64,000 nucleotides of DNA, taken from contig CAVTPZ010000005.1 of assembly GCA_963736685.1 (NCBI GenBank), forward strand, positions 1 to 64,000, read 5' to 3'. The notes under the pieces were generated by a model. That model was not told the DNA's origin. It saw only the letters and a program-made list of their open reading frames with translations, and made no database searches. Every line of letters begins with the position of its first letter. Position 1 is the first letter of the stretch. The stretch comes from DASUPK01 sp963736685 (lineage in GTDB: Bacteria > Actinomycetota > Thermoleophilia > Solirubrobacterales > 70-9). Shown in pieces: positions 49,375-58,347 of this stretch. A program made the position numbers and the translations under genes.

Positions 49375-50472
49375 GTGTCGATCTTGCTCAGGAGAATCAC
49401 CCTGGCCGCCCTGATGGCGGCACTTGTCGGAGGGACGCTCGCCCTGCCGGCGAGCTCGACCGCGAGCCCGGTCGCGCACGCGAGCAAGTGCAAGAAGGGG
49501 AAGAAGAAGAGCGCGCAGAGCGCGAAGAAGAAGAAGTGCAAGCGGGGCAGCCAGAGCGGCGCCACCCTGCCAGGCCAGCCGACGCATCCGAGCAGCGCAC
49601 CTGGCGCCGGGGTCAGCGGCGTCAATCTCGCCGTCAGTCCGGTCCTGGCCGGAACCGGGACCACGGGCCTTGTCACGATCAGCGACGCCGCGCCGAGCGC
49701 CGGCCAGGCCGTCACCCTGCAGAGCAGCGATCCGAGTCGCGTGACGGTCCCGGGCAGTGTCGTCGTCGCAGGCGGACAGACCACCGCGAACTTCTCCGTT
49801 GGCACCACGGCGGGATCAAACGTCAATGTCACCGTTACGGCCGCAATCGGCGCCAGCAACGCCACCGCGCACCTTGATGTGGTTTCCACCCCCAGCGTCC
49901 AGTCCCTCTCACTGGCGAGACAGTGCTTCACGGCCGGGAGCTACTCGGGCAGCCGAGTCACCCTGGACGTCACCGTTCCCGTTGACACCGTCGTCAGCCT
50001 CTCGAGCGACGATCCCGCCGCCCTCGACGTCTCGCCTGGATCCGCCACCGTCCCGGCCGGATCGAGGACCGGCTACTTCGGGCTGACCGCCGGCAACGCG
50101 AATCCGCTCGTAACGGTGACCGCGACCCTCGGCTCGTCCCATACGGCGGATACCGCCTCAGTCAATGGATCGAGCACCGTGCCGACGGTCACGGGCGTCA
50201 CGGTGCAGCCCAGCACCATCCCCGTCGGTACCCAATCGAACGGCACAGTGACCATGGACTGCGAACCCGGGCCGGGCGGGGCGCTGGTCGACCTCTCCTC
50301 CGACCAGGCCGGCGTGGCCGCTCCAAGTCAGCCAACCGTGCTCGTGCCGGCAGGGCAACTGAGCGCCCCCTTCACCGTCAACACCTCAGCGGTCGGCAAT
50401 GCCAACATCATTGCCACCTTCGGCGCAAGCACACAGCAGGCGCCGGTCATCGTCATCCCCATCGATACCTAA
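49375..50472 (+). CDS. Secreted Ig-like-domain protein with basic two-Cys segment
   Basis: 365-residue exported protein from GTG 49375: signal peptide VSILLRRITLAALMAALVGG … ASS/TASPVAHA. Directly after it comes a basic segment KCKKGKKKSAQSAKKKKCK, then a Ser/Pro linker and three tandem beta-sandwich repeats, each with a 'VxLSSDxP(A)xxxVPxSxxVPAGxxxxxF' pattern (VTLQSSDPSRVTVPGSVVVAGG, VSLSSDDPAALDVSPGSATVPAG, VDLSSDQAGVAAPSQPTVLVPAG). These look like bacterial Ig-like/BIG domains. A surface adhesin or structural role is likely but unproven. Confidence 0.78.
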   Translation: MSILLRRITLAALMAALVGGTLALPASSTASPVAHASKCKKGKKKSAQSAKKKKCKRGSQSGATLPGQPTHPSSAPGAGVSGVNLAVSPVLAGTGTTGLVTISDAAPSAGQAVTLQSSDPSRVTVPGSVVVAGGQTTANFSVGTTAGSNVNVTVTAAIGASNATAHLDVVSTPSVQSLSLARQCFTAGSYSGSRVTLDVTVPVDTVVSLSSDDPAALDVSPGSATVPAGSRTGYFGLTAGNANPLVTVTATLGSSHTADTASVNGSSTVPTVTGVTVQPSTIPVGTQSNGTVTMDCEPGPGGALVDLSSDQAGVAAPSQPTVLVPAGQLSAPFTVNTSAVGNANIIATFGASTQQAPVIVIPIDT

Positions 50473-50480
50473 GACGCCGG

Positions 50481-50666
50481 CTACACCGCGTCGGAGAGGC
50501 GCTCGCGCCAGTACGTGACGGAGGCCTCCTGCTCGAGGCGCAGGCGGTGTGCCTCCAGAGCCTCCTCATAGAGGCCGGCGCTCTCCCGCTCGCGCTCGAG
50601 CTCCATGTAGCGCTCGAGCAGGTTCTCTGCCTGCTGGGCGCGGTATTCCATCTGCTCGGGCGTCAT
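50481..50666 (-). CDS. Small helical protein
   Basis: 61 residues, charged and wholly helical (NLLERYMELERERESAGLYEEALEAHRLRLEQEA), predicted coiled coil. GAGGAGAAAGG lies immediately upstream of the ATG at 50666, supporting translation. No family recognised. Confidence 0.6.
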   Translation of the reverse strand: MTPEQMEYRAQQAENLLERYMELERERESAGLYEEALEAHRLRLEQEASVTYWRERLSDAV

Positions 50667-50766
50667 GCCCTTTCTCCTCGGCCATCGGCCCCCTGAACTT
50701 CACCCCAGAAAACACGAGAAATCGGCTGAAAGCGCGCCCGTTGCGCGTCGCGTAGGGTTCAGCCAC

Positions 50767-51843
50767 ATGGGTTTGGAGCTTGGACTCAACCTCGGCTACT
50801 GGGGAATCGGCCCGCAGGGAGACGATGCCACCGAGATCGTGCTCGCCGCCGAGCGCGCCGGCTTCGACTCGGTCTGGGCGGCCGAGTCATACGGCTCGGA
50901 CGCGGTCAGCGTGCTCGCCTATCTCGCGGCCAAGACCGAGACCATCCAGCTCGGGGCCGCGATCCTCCAGGTGCCGGCTCGCCAGCCCGCCGCGGCCGCG
51001 ATGGCGGGCGTCACCATCGACGCCCTCTCGAACGGCCGCTTCATCTTCGGATTCGGGCCCTCGGGACCTCAGGTCTCGGAGGGCTGGTACGGCGTGCCCT
51101 ACGAGAAGCCCTGGGGGCGCACCCGGGAGTACGTCGAGATCGTCAAGCAGATCGTCGCCCGCGAGGGACGCCTGGAATATGAAGGCAAGCACTTCAAGCT
51201 TCCGCTGACCGAGGGCGAGGGCGTGACCGGCCAGGGCAAGGCCCTGAAGCTGAACGTCCATCCGCTGCGCAACGAGATCCCCGTCTACCTCGGCGCGATC
51301 GGCCGCAAGTCGGTCGAGCTGGCGGCCGAGATCGCGGACGGCTGGATCCCCATCTTCTTCTCGGTCGACAAGTGGCAGGACGCCTGGGGCGAGCACATCG
51401 AGGCCGGCCTCGCGAAGAGCGGCCGGACGCGCGAGGACTTCGCGGTCTCGCCGTCTGTGCAGGTCGCGATCGACGGCGACCTCGACGCCGCCCGCGGCCT
51501 GGTCAAGGCCGGCCTGTTGCTCTACCTGGGCGGCATGGGCTCGAAGAAGACGAACTTCTACGCCGACCTCACCCGTCGCTTCGGCTTCGCCGAGGTCGCC
51601 GACGAGGTCCAGTCGCTCTACCTCGACGGCAAGCGCGAGGAGGCGTACGCCGCGATCCCCGACGAGCTGGTCGACGCCACCGCGATGATCGGCACCGAGG
51701 ACGAGGTGGCCGAGCGCGTCAAGCGCTTCGCCGAAGCCGGCGTCGACCGGATGATCGTCTCGCCGATGCACGGGAATCACGAGGAGAACGTCCGCTGCCT
51801 CGAGAAGCTCGCCGGCCTGGTGGGCACCCGCGCTCCCGCCTAA
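50767..51843 (+). CDS. LLM-class F420-dependent oxidoreductase
   Basis: 358-residue luciferase-like TIM-barrel enzyme: GLNLGYWGIGPQGDDATEIVLAAERAGFDSVWAAESYGSDAVSVLAYLAAKTETIQLGAAILQVPARQPAAAAM at the N-terminus matches F420-dependent actinobacterial oxidoreductases. It continues with FIFGFGPSGPQVSEGWYGVPYEKPWGRTREYVEIV and PVYLGAIGRKSVELAAEIADGWIPIFFS. The substrate is unknown. The NTF2-like gene starts 11 bp downstream. ATG 50767 is taken as the start; the upstream open frame is not protein-like. Confidence 0.9.
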   Translation: MGLELGLNLGYWGIGPQGDDATEIVLAAERAGFDSVWAAESYGSDAVSVLAYLAAKTETIQLGAAILQVPARQPAAAAMAGVTIDALSNGRFIFGFGPSGPQVSEGWYGVPYEKPWGRTREYVEIVKQIVAREGRLEYEGKHFKLPLTEGEGVTGQGKALKLNVHPLRNEIPVYLGAIGRKSVELAAEIADGWIPIFFSVDKWQDAWGEHIEAGLAKSGRTREDFAVSPSVQVAIDGDLDAARGLVKAGLLLYLGGMGSKKTNFYADLTRRFGFAEVADEVQSLYLDGKREEAYAAIPDELVDATAMIGTEDEVAERVKRFAEAGVDRMIVSPMHGNHEENVRCLEKLAGLVGTRAPA

Positions 51844-51853
51844 CCTCACGGGC

Positions 51854-52279
51854 GTGCCGCAGGACCCGGTTGACGTCGTTCGGGATCAGTTCGCCGCCAC
51901 GAACGCGCGTGATTTCGAGCGCGCGATGTCCCTATACGACGACGACGTCGTGCTCGTGGTCGAGGACGGGTTCCTCAATACCGGCAGGTTCGAGGGCAAG
52001 GAGGCGGTGGGCGGATGGTTCGGGGACTGGTTTCAGGCCTTCGGGAGCGACTACAGCTTCGACGTACTCGAACTGCGTGATCTGGGCGGCGGTCTGCTCT
52101 TCATGAAGGCCACCTACGGAGGCAGCGGCCGCACCAGCGGTGTCGAGGTCCATGATGAGCGCGCCTACCTGTACCGGGTCCGGGATGGCCTGATCACGCG
52201 AGTCCAGCTCTTTCTGACCGAGGACCAGGCCCTCCAGGCGGCCCAGTTGCCGGAGTGGTCTGAGGGCGAAACCGACTAG
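51854..52279 (+). CDS. NTF2/SnoaL-like protein
   Basis: 141 residues from GTG 51854: DVVRDQFAATNARDFERAMSLYDDDVVLVVEDGFLNTGRFEGKEAVGGWFGDWFQAFGSDYSFDVLEL is a standard NTF2-like fold N-terminal half, followed by AYLYRVRDGLITRVQLFLTEDQALQAAQLPE, the typical last strand and helix. It may share a transcript with the F420-type oxidoreductase. No ligand is recognised. Confidence 0.85.
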   Translation: MPQDPVDVVRDQFAATNARDFERAMSLYDDDVVLVVEDGFLNTGRFEGKEAVGGWFGDWFQAFGSDYSFDVLELRDLGGGLLFMKATYGGSGRTSGVEVHDERAYLYRVRDGLITRVQLFLTEDQALQAAQLPEWSEGETD

Positions 52280-52320
52280 ATTGCCGCGACCAATGCCCGC
52301 CCGGGGGGCGTGAATCGTCC

Positions 52321-53442
52321 ATGAAGATAGGAGTCCCAAAGGAGACCGCTGAGGGAGAGCGCCGGGTGGCGCTGGTCCCCGACGTGGTCAAGGCGCTGAC
52401 CGCCAAGGAGATCGAGGTGGCGGTCGAGGCCGGAGCGGGCGAGGGCGCCTCGCACCCCGACGCCGAATACACGGACGCCGGCGCCAAGGTCGGCGATGAC
52501 GTCTGGGCTGCCGACATCGTGCTCAAGGTCAGGCCGCCGACCGACGAGGAGGTCGGGCGCCTGAAGCAGGGACAGATCCTGATCGGCTTCCTCGAGCCGC
52601 TCACCAATCCGGCGCTCGCCAAATCGCTCGCCGGGGCCGGAGTAACGAGCCTCGCGATGGAGGCGATCCCGCGGATCACGCGCGCCCAGTCTATGGACGC
52701 CCTCTCCTCCCAGGCGAACCTCGGCGGCTACATGTCGGTGCTGATCGCGGCTCGCGAGTCCGGCAAGCTCTTCCCGATGATGACCACCGCGGCCGGGACG
52801 GTGCCACCCGCCAAGGTCCTGGTCCTCGGAGCGGGTGTCGCCGGCCTGCAGGCCATCGCCACCGCCAAGCGGTTGGGGGGAATCGTCACCGGCTTCGACG
52901 TTCGCTCGGTCGTCAAGGAGCAGGTGCAGTCCCTCGGCGGCCGCTTCCTCGAGGTCGAGGCCGTCAAGGACGCGGAGGGCGAGGGCGGCTACGCGCGCCC
53001 GCTCACGGAGGAGGAGAACGAGATGCTCCGGCAGGAACTCGGCGAGGCCGCCAAGCGCCAGGACGTGATCATCACCACCGCGCAGATCCCCGGCCGGCCC
53101 GCGCCTCGCCTGATCACCGCCGAGGCGGTCAAGAGCATGCAGCCCGGATCCGTGCTCGTCGACCTCGCCGCCGAGACCGGCGGCAACGTCGAGGGCTCCA
53201 AGCCCGGCGAGATCGTCGACGTCGACGGCGTGAAGATCATCGGGCCGGCGAACCTGCCGAGCCAGATGGCCGGCAACGCCTCCGCGCTCTACGCCAAGAA
53301 CCTGCAGAACCTGGTCGAGCTTCTGATCACCGAGGAGGGCGATCTGAAGGTGGACACCGAGGACGAGGTCATCGCCGGCTCCCTGCTCACCAAGGACGGC
53401 GAGATCGTCAACGAAAGAGCCAAGGAGGCAGCGAGCGCATGA
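52321..53442 (+). CDS. pntAA: NAD(P) transhydrogenase subunit alpha part 1
   Basis: 373-residue NAD(H)-binding subunit (domain I) of proton-translocating transhydrogenase. MKIGVPKETAEGERRVALVPDVV is the family start, with the Rossmann motif VLVLGAGVAGLQAIATAKRLGGIVTGFDVRS, the loop ITTAQIPGRPAPRLITAEAVKSMQPGSVLVDLAAETGGNVE and GPANLPSQMAGNASALYAKN. The three genes pntAA-pntAB-pntB overlap by 4 bp each, forming one operon, with part 2 (membrane) and beta encoded separately as usual in actinobacteria. Confidence 0.97.
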   Translation: MKIGVPKETAEGERRVALVPDVVKALTAKEIEVAVEAGAGEGASHPDAEYTDAGAKVGDDVWAADIVLKVRPPTDEEVGRLKQGQILIGFLEPLTNPALAKSLAGAGVTSLAMEAIPRITRAQSMDALSSQANLGGYMSVLIAARESGKLFPMMTTAAGTVPPAKVLVLGAGVAGLQAIATAKRLGGIVTGFDVRSVVKEQVQSLGGRFLEVEAVKDAEGEGGYARPLTEEENEMLRQELGEAAKRQDVIITTAQIPGRPAPRLITAEAVKSMQPGSVLVDLAAETGGNVEGSKPGEIVDVDGVKIIGPANLPSQMAGNASALYAKNLQNLVELLITEEGDLKVDTEDEVIAGSLLTKDGEIVNERAKEAASA

Positions 53443-53774
53443 GCCTGATGACCGAGATCACGATCTTCGTCCTGGCAGCGTTCGTCGGCTTCGAGGTCAT
53501 CTCGAAGGTCCCGACGACCCTGCACACCCCGCTGATGTCGCAGACCAATGCGATCCACGGCATCGTCATGCTCGGCGGCCTGATCGTCATCGGCTCGGCC
53601 GACGACACCCTGGAGAAGGTGATCGGCGTGATCGCGATCGCCTTCGGCACGATCAACATCGTCGGCGGGTTCCTGGTGACGGACCGGATGCTCGGTATGT
53701 TCCGCGGCCGCGAGCGCAAGCCGAAGGCGGAGGAGAAAGAGGAGACGGTGACCCCGGGGGAGGCCGGTCAGTGA
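53439..53774 (+). CDS. pntAB: NAD(P) transhydrogenase subunit alpha part 2
   Basis: 111-residue membrane subunit supplying part of domain II: three to four helices (TIFVLAAFVGFEVISKVPTTLHTPLMSQTNAIHGIVMLGGLIVIGS), with PTTLHTPLMSQTNAIHGI the conserved proton-channel segment. It ends in an acidic, charged tail (KPKAEEKEETVTPGEAGQ). It overlaps pntAA and pntB by 4 bp each, implying translational coupling. Confidence 0.95.
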   Translation: MSLMTEITIFVLAAFVGFEVISKVPTTLHTPLMSQTNAIHGIVMLGGLIVIGSADDTLEKVIGVIAIAFGTINIVGGFLVTDRMLGMFRGRERKPKAEEKEETVTPGEAGQ

Positions 53775-55189
53775 TCCCAGCTCCGCCTCTGGCGCTGACG
53801 GAGAACAGCGACTTCGTCACCGCCTGCTACATCGTCGCCTTCTCGCTCTTCATCTTCGGTATCCGGCAGGGCACGCACCCGCGCACCGCCCGCCGCGGCA
53901 ACCTGATCGCCGCCGGCGGGATGGTGATCGCGATCGCGATCACGCTCTCCCTGGACGTGATCGGGAACGGCGGTCTGATCCTGCTCGGGATCCTGATCGG
54001 GACCGGGGTCGGCGTCTTCGCCTCCTACCGCGTTCAGATGACCGACATGCCTCAGATGGTGGCGCTCTACAACGGCGTCGGCGGCGGCGCCGCGGCGCTG
54101 ATCTCGTGGTCGGAGTTCCGCCACGTTACCTCCGTCTCCACGAGCATCCCCCTCGACACCTTCGTCCCGATCCTCTTTTCGACCGTGATCGGCTCGGTCT
54201 CCTTCTTCGGATCGAACATCGCCTTCGGCAAGCTGCAGGGCATCATCCCCAGCCGGCCCGTTCAGTTCCCCGGCCAGCACATCTTCAACGGGCTGCTCCT
54301 CGCGGCGATCCTGGCCGGTTGCATCGTCCTCGGCATCGACCACGATTCCCCGTCGCAGGGCCTCTACATCGGCGTGCTGATCGGCGCGGCCATCCTGGGC
54401 AACCTCTTCGTCCTGCCGATCGGTGGCGCGGACATGCCCGTGGTCATCTCGCTCCTGAACGCATTCACCGGGCTGGCGGCCGCCGCCGCCGGGTTCGCAC
54501 TCGACAACGTCGTCCTGATCGTCGCCGGCACCCTGGTCGGTTCCTCGGGAACGATCCTGACTCTCGAGATGAGCCGGGCGATGAACCGCTCGATCGGCAA
54601 TCTGCTGTTCTCCGGCTTCGGGGCGACGACCACAGCCGGTGGAGAGAGGGAGGAGCGCCCGGTCCACTCGATCGGGGCCGAGGACGCCGCGATCAAGCTC
54701 GGTTACGCCGATTCGGTCGTCTTCGTTCCCGGGTACGGCATGGCTGTGGCGCAGGCCCAGCACGCCGTCAAGGAACTGGCCAACGAGCTCGAGAAGCGGG
54801 GGGTGAGGGTGAGCTACGCGATCCATCCGGTGGCCGGGCGGATGCCCGGGCACATGAACGTCCTGCTCGCCGAGGCGGATGTGCCCTACGAGCAGCTCGA
54901 GGAGATGGACGAGGCCAACGCCGAGATGCCGCAGACCGATGTGGCGGTGGTGATCGGCGCCAACGACGTCACCAACCCGGCCGCGAAAGACGATCCCAAC
55001 TCGCCGATCGCCGGCATGCCGATCATCGAGGTCGACCAGGCCCGCGAGGTGATCGTGATCAAGCGAAGCCTGAGCCCGGGCTTCGCCGGAATCGACAACG
55101 ACCTCTTCTACGAGGACAAGACGTCGATGCTGTTCAGCGACGCCAAGGGCGCCGCCGCGGATATAGCAGCGCAGGTCGAGGAGCTCTAG
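53771..55189 (+). CDS. pntB: NAD(P) transhydrogenase subunit beta
   Basis: 472-residue subunit with the remaining membrane helices (domain II) and the NADP(H)-binding domain III. Seen: DMPQMVALYNGVGGGAAALISW, PVQFPGQHIFNGLLLAAI, and the NADP domain VVFVPGYGMAVAQAQHAVKELANELEKRGVRVSYAIHPVAGRMPGHMNVLLAEADVPYEQLEEMDEANAEMPQTDVAVVIGANDVTNPAAKDDPNSPIAGMPIIEVDQA, plus RSLSPGFAGIDNDLF. The system makes NADPH from NADH using the proton gradient. Confidence 0.97.
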   Translation: MIPAPPLALTENSDFVTACYIVAFSLFIFGIRQGTHPRTARRGNLIAAGGMVIAIAITLSLDVIGNGGLILLGILIGTGVGVFASYRVQMTDMPQMVALYNGVGGGAAALISWSEFRHVTSVSTSIPLDTFVPILFSTVIGSVSFFGSNIAFGKLQGIIPSRPVQFPGQHIFNGLLLAAILAGCIVLGIDHDSPSQGLYIGVLIGAAILGNLFVLPIGGADMPVVISLLNAFTGLAAAAAGFALDNVVLIVAGTLVGSSGTILTLEMSRAMNRSIGNLLFSGFGATTTAGGEREERPVHSIGAEDAAIKLGYADSVVFVPGYGMAVAQAQHAVKELANELEKRGVRVSYAIHPVAGRMPGHMNVLLAEADVPYEQLEEMDEANAEMPQTDVAVVIGANDVTNPAAKDDPNSPIAGMPIIEVDQAREVIVIKRSLSPGFAGIDNDLFYEDKTSMLFSDAKGAAADIAAQVEEL

Positions 55190-55190
55190 C

Positions 55191-55424
55191 TCAGTCCTTC
55201 GGGCGGCGGAAGCGCGGCAGCGCCAGGCCGATCACGAAGCCGAGGACCGCCGCGAGCAGCAGCGCGAAGATCAGCGGGAGGTTGGAGGTCGAGAAGAAGA
55301 ACTTCACCTCGACCTTCTGCGTGTTCTGGAGGATGAAGATGGCCGCCAGGACCAGCGCCACGATCGTGATGTAGAAGCGGGCACCTCGCTCCTTCTTCGC
55401 CGCTGTAGGCAGTCCGTCGTTCAC
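55191..55424 (-). CDS. LapA family (DUF1049) membrane protein
   Basis: 77 residues with two membrane helices (ITIVALVLAAIFILQNTQKVEVKFFF and LPLIFALLLAAVLGFVIGLAL) joined by the NTQKVEVKFFFST loop, the typical LapA pattern, with basic termini. In enterobacteria LapA proteins assist lipopolysaccharide assembly; in this lineage the role is unknown. It is convergent with pntB, one base apart. Confidence 0.85.
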   Translation of the reverse strand: MNDGLPTAAKKERGARFYITIVALVLAAIFILQNTQKVEVKFFFSTSNLPLIFALLLAAVLGFVIGLALPRFRRPKD

Positions 55425-55490
55425 GGCGCGACCCTACCACCACGAATTGCGCGCCTCAGAGCACACCTCGCCGCCTAGCTTGATTCGCGT

Positions 55491-56563
55491 GTGCCCGAGC
55501 CAGATCAGGACAGGGAACCGTCGAGTGGATCGCCCTGATCGCCCTCGTCTCCGTGTCGCTGGGAGCGCTCGGCTGGCTCGTCGGGCTGCGGTTTCCGGGG
55601 ATGGCGCTCGCATATGAGGTCGGCGAGCGGATCATCTGCGCCGTCAAGCTGAGCTACGGCTGCCGCAGCGACCCGCAGCTCGCGCTTGCCTATCGCGACC
55701 TGGCGGGTGAGGTGCGCGATGACGCGCCGCGGATCGTCTACGAGCGCGGCATGACCGCGCTGCCGGTCGACTTCCGGGACTGCCGCTCTCCCCGTTGCTC
55801 CGACGGGCCGGGTTCCGGGCGCGTCACGCGGACGAACGCGGGCCTGCCGGTCTCCCTGTTCACCCACGTGATCGATTGCCGCGACCCGGGCCGAGCCGTG
55901 GAGAGGGGCTTCGATTGCTCCGGCGAGCGAGCCGGTCGCGTCTACATCCAGTACTGGGAGTACTACGGGGACTCGGCCACCTCCCAGGCGATCTACGGGT
56001 CCGCCGGGTACCACCGCGACGATTGGGAGGCCTACCAGGTCAAGATCGATCCGGGCGGCGCGATCTCGGCGCGCGCCAGCTCCCACAACGGCTACAACGG
56101 CGCGGATGCTCCGGCGGTCGACTGGGCCTCGGACGCCGCCGGGAAGATTCCCGGTGCGACAGCGGTCCGGGACGCCGCCGAGTCGCTCCGGCTCCGGGGC
56201 GAGAGAGGCTGGACGCCTTCGGAGGGCACGCTCTACGTCTCGGGCGGCAGCCACGCCGGCCACGCGACCGAGGGATCGCTCGGCCGCGAGCTCGCCGGGC
56301 TGCTCGCCACCGAGAGGCTGGCCATCGGCGCCAAACCGATCCGGGGCCCGCTCGGGCCGCAGGAGGAGCGACACCGAGAGGAACTCCTCGCCTATCGGCT
56401 GCGGAGCTCGCTGTTCGGGCCGGGGGCGAGGAGCACGCCGCGTGGGACTCTCCGGCTGATCCCGATCGAGTCCATTGCCGGCCGGGACGCCTATTCGTTC
56501 TCGATCAGCCCGCCCTGGCGCAAGCGCGTCTACTTCGATCCCGAGTACGACGGGACGAACTGA
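55491..56563 (+). CDS. Exported protein with TadE/Flp-like N-terminus
   Basis: The frame reads SGQGTVEWIALIALVSVSLGALGWLVGL, the motif at the N-terminus of Flp/TadE-type pseudopilin-like proteins, followed by a ~310-residue extracytoplasmic domain with several cysteines (IICAVKLSYGCRS, FRDCRSPRCSD, VIDCRDPG, FDCSG) and VYIQYWEYYGDSATSQAIYG. The first in-frame start codon is GTG 55553, which would cut off the membrane motif. GTG 55491 (VPEP…) is in the other frame, and a single indel near 55505 would join it to SGQGTVEW. The true start is therefore unclear. Function unknown. Confidence 0.6.
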
Positions 56564-56678
56564 GCCGTACTGGCGGTCCAGGGCAGCAGGTTCCCCGCTG
56601 GACCACCGGTCGAAAATCAGGCGTGATCACCCCGATTTTCGCGATGGACATTCGTTCGTATCCAGGGAGAATGCCGCG

Positions 56679-58334
56679 ATGCCTTCGACCCGCTCTAGGG
56701 GGAGCGGTGGCCAAGCGCTTGCGCATTTGGCTCTGTTGCTGGCTGCCTGCTTGGCCGCCACCCTCCTCTCCCTGATCGTCTTCGGAGACCGGGTTCAGGC
56801 AAATCCGACTTCGCAGTCCCCGTCGCATGGCGACGGAGTACATCCGGGTGACGGCAACGACCACCACGATTCCAGCGGGGGTGACCACGGATCGTGGGGC
56901 GATGACCACGGCCACGGTTGGGGCGACGACGATGGTCCGCCACCTCACCACGACCCGCCGCCCCCGCACGACCCGCCGCCCCCGCACGACCCGCCGCCCC
57001 CGCACGACCCGCCGCCGCCGGACAACCCCCCGCCGCCGCCGCATGACCCCCCACCTCCGGATACCTCTCCCGGCCAGATCGCCGCCACCTCGTCACCGCC
57101 CTCGACCGTGAATGGCGTGAGCCAGGTGGCCGGGATTTCCACCAGCGGTCACGCTCCACGGGTGCAGAGGGACATTTCAGCACCGCCCGGCAGCGTTCTA
57201 GTCAAGCCCCACAGGAACCCGGCCACAGCGCCGGTCCATCACCACAAGGCGAGCGGTACGCAGCCCCAGAGGACGGTGACTGCTCCGGCGCCGGTCGCGA
57301 GCGCCGCTCCCAGCGGGAACCCGAATCGCTCCACCTTCGCGGACCGGCTGCTCTCACCCACGAAGCTGGACCTGTCGGCCAAGAACCTCGGCGAGGGCGG
57401 CCTCATCGCCCTGCTGCTCGCTGCCCTGCTCTATCTGCCGGTGACGATCTTCAACAAGGCGACCGAGAAGAACCACGCTGCGTTCTCACGCCTGATGAAC
57501 AAGCCGCGCGCACTGATGCTCTTCCTATTCGGGTGGATTCCCTTCCGGGGACACCCCGCGTTCACGCTGACCCTCGGCGTCGTCGCCAGCGCGGTGCTCT
57601 TCTCGTTCATCGAACCGGGGTTCCCGACCGAGGACGGAGCCCCTCAGTACCTGATCGGCATGATGCTCGGGTTCGCGCTCGTCTCGGTGGTCTTCTTCGC
57701 CAGCTGGCGGCTCGTGATTCACCGCCTCGAGCCCGGAAGCCAGGGAGAGTGGAGGCTCTATCCGCCGTTCATCTTCCTCGCTGCCTTCCTCGTCGTGATG
57801 GCTCGGCTCGCTCACTTCATTCCAGGGGTCGTACTCGGCACCGTGGCCGAGTACGAGCCGGCGAAGAAGCTCAGCGTCCGGACCGCCGGTATCCGCGTGG
57901 CGGTCACCTATGGCCTGTTGATGGTCCTGGGCCTCGGGGCCTGGTTCGCCTGGATCCCGGTTGAGCACGCCGCCTCCAAGGAGGGCGCCAGCAACCTGAC
58001 CCTGATCCTCGACTCCGCTCTCGCGATCACCTTCGTCTCGGGTCTCGAGTCGGTGGCGTTCGGCCTGATACCGATGAAATTCCTCGACGGCAACGACCTG
58101 TTCAGCTGGCACAAGGGGCTCTGGGCCGCGATGTGGGGAGGGGCGATGGTCTGGTTCTCGGTCGTGATCCTCCATCCGGCCCTCAGCACCTACAGCGAGG
58201 AAGGCGGTCATCACATCTTCTGGTTCGTCCTCCTCTTCTCGACGCTCATGCTGGTCGCGTTGACGACCTGGGGGTACTTCCGGGTTCGGGACGCGCGGGT
58301 CGCGCGGGCAGCGGACACCAGCTCCTCCGCCTAG
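56679..58334 (+). CDS. Membrane protein with His/Pro-rich extracellular segment
   Basis: 551 residues. An N-terminal hydrophobic anchor (LALLLAACLAATLLSLIVFG) is followed by an Asp/His/Gly-rich stretch (DGNDHHDSSGGDHGSWGDDHGHGWGDDDG), an HDPPPP tandem repeat (about 91-114), a Pro/Ala/Ser-rich linker to about 215, then seven or eight membrane helices (GGLIALLLAALLYLPVTIF … LMLVALTTWGYF). A conserved-looking block is LFLFGWIPFRGHPAFTLTLGVV. The His/Asp stretch could bind metal. No family is recognised; the C-terminal membrane domain recurs in actinobacterial 'FGLLP motif'-type proteins (FGLIPMKFLDG here). Confidence 0.75.
   Translation: MPSTRSRGSGGQALAHLALLLAACLAATLLSLIVFGDRVQANPTSQSPSHGDGVHPGDGNDHHDSSGGDHGSWGDDHGHGWGDDDGPPPHHDPPPPHDPPPPHDPPPPHDPPPPDNPPPPPHDPPPPDTSPGQIAATSSPPSTVNGVSQVAGISTSGHAPRVQRDISAPPGSVLVKPHRNPATAPVHHHKASGTQPQRTVTAPAPVASAAPSGNPNRSTFADRLLSPTKLDLSAKNLGEGGLIALLLAALLYLPVTIFNKATEKNHAAFSRLMNKPRALMLFLFGWIPFRGHPAFTLTLGVVASAVLFSFIEPGFPTEDGAPQYLIGMMLGFALVSVVFFASWRLVIHRLEPGSQGEWRLYPPFIFLAAFLVVMARLAHFIPGVVLGTVAEYEPAKKLSVRTAGIRVAVTYGLLMVLGLGAWFAWIPVEHAASKEGASNLTLILDSALAITFVSGLESVAFGLIPMKFLDGNDLFSWHKGLWAAMWGGAMVWFSVVILHPALSTYSEEGGHHIFWFVLLFSTLMLVALTTWGYFRVRDARVARAADTSSSA
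56949..57020. repeat. 18-bp tandem repeat coding HDPPPP
   Basis: Four copies of CACGACCCGCCGCCCCCG (56949, 56967, 56985, 57003; the last slightly changed) inside the membrane protein gene. The first three copies are identical at DNA level, which indicates recent slippage. Confidence 0.9.
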
Positions 58335-58347
58335 CCCAACCGCCGGG

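Noticed and set aside
56940..57020. Tandem 18-bp repeats considered as an iteron or replication origin
   Set aside because: They lie in frame within a proline-rich protein segment and lack DnaA-box-like sequences.
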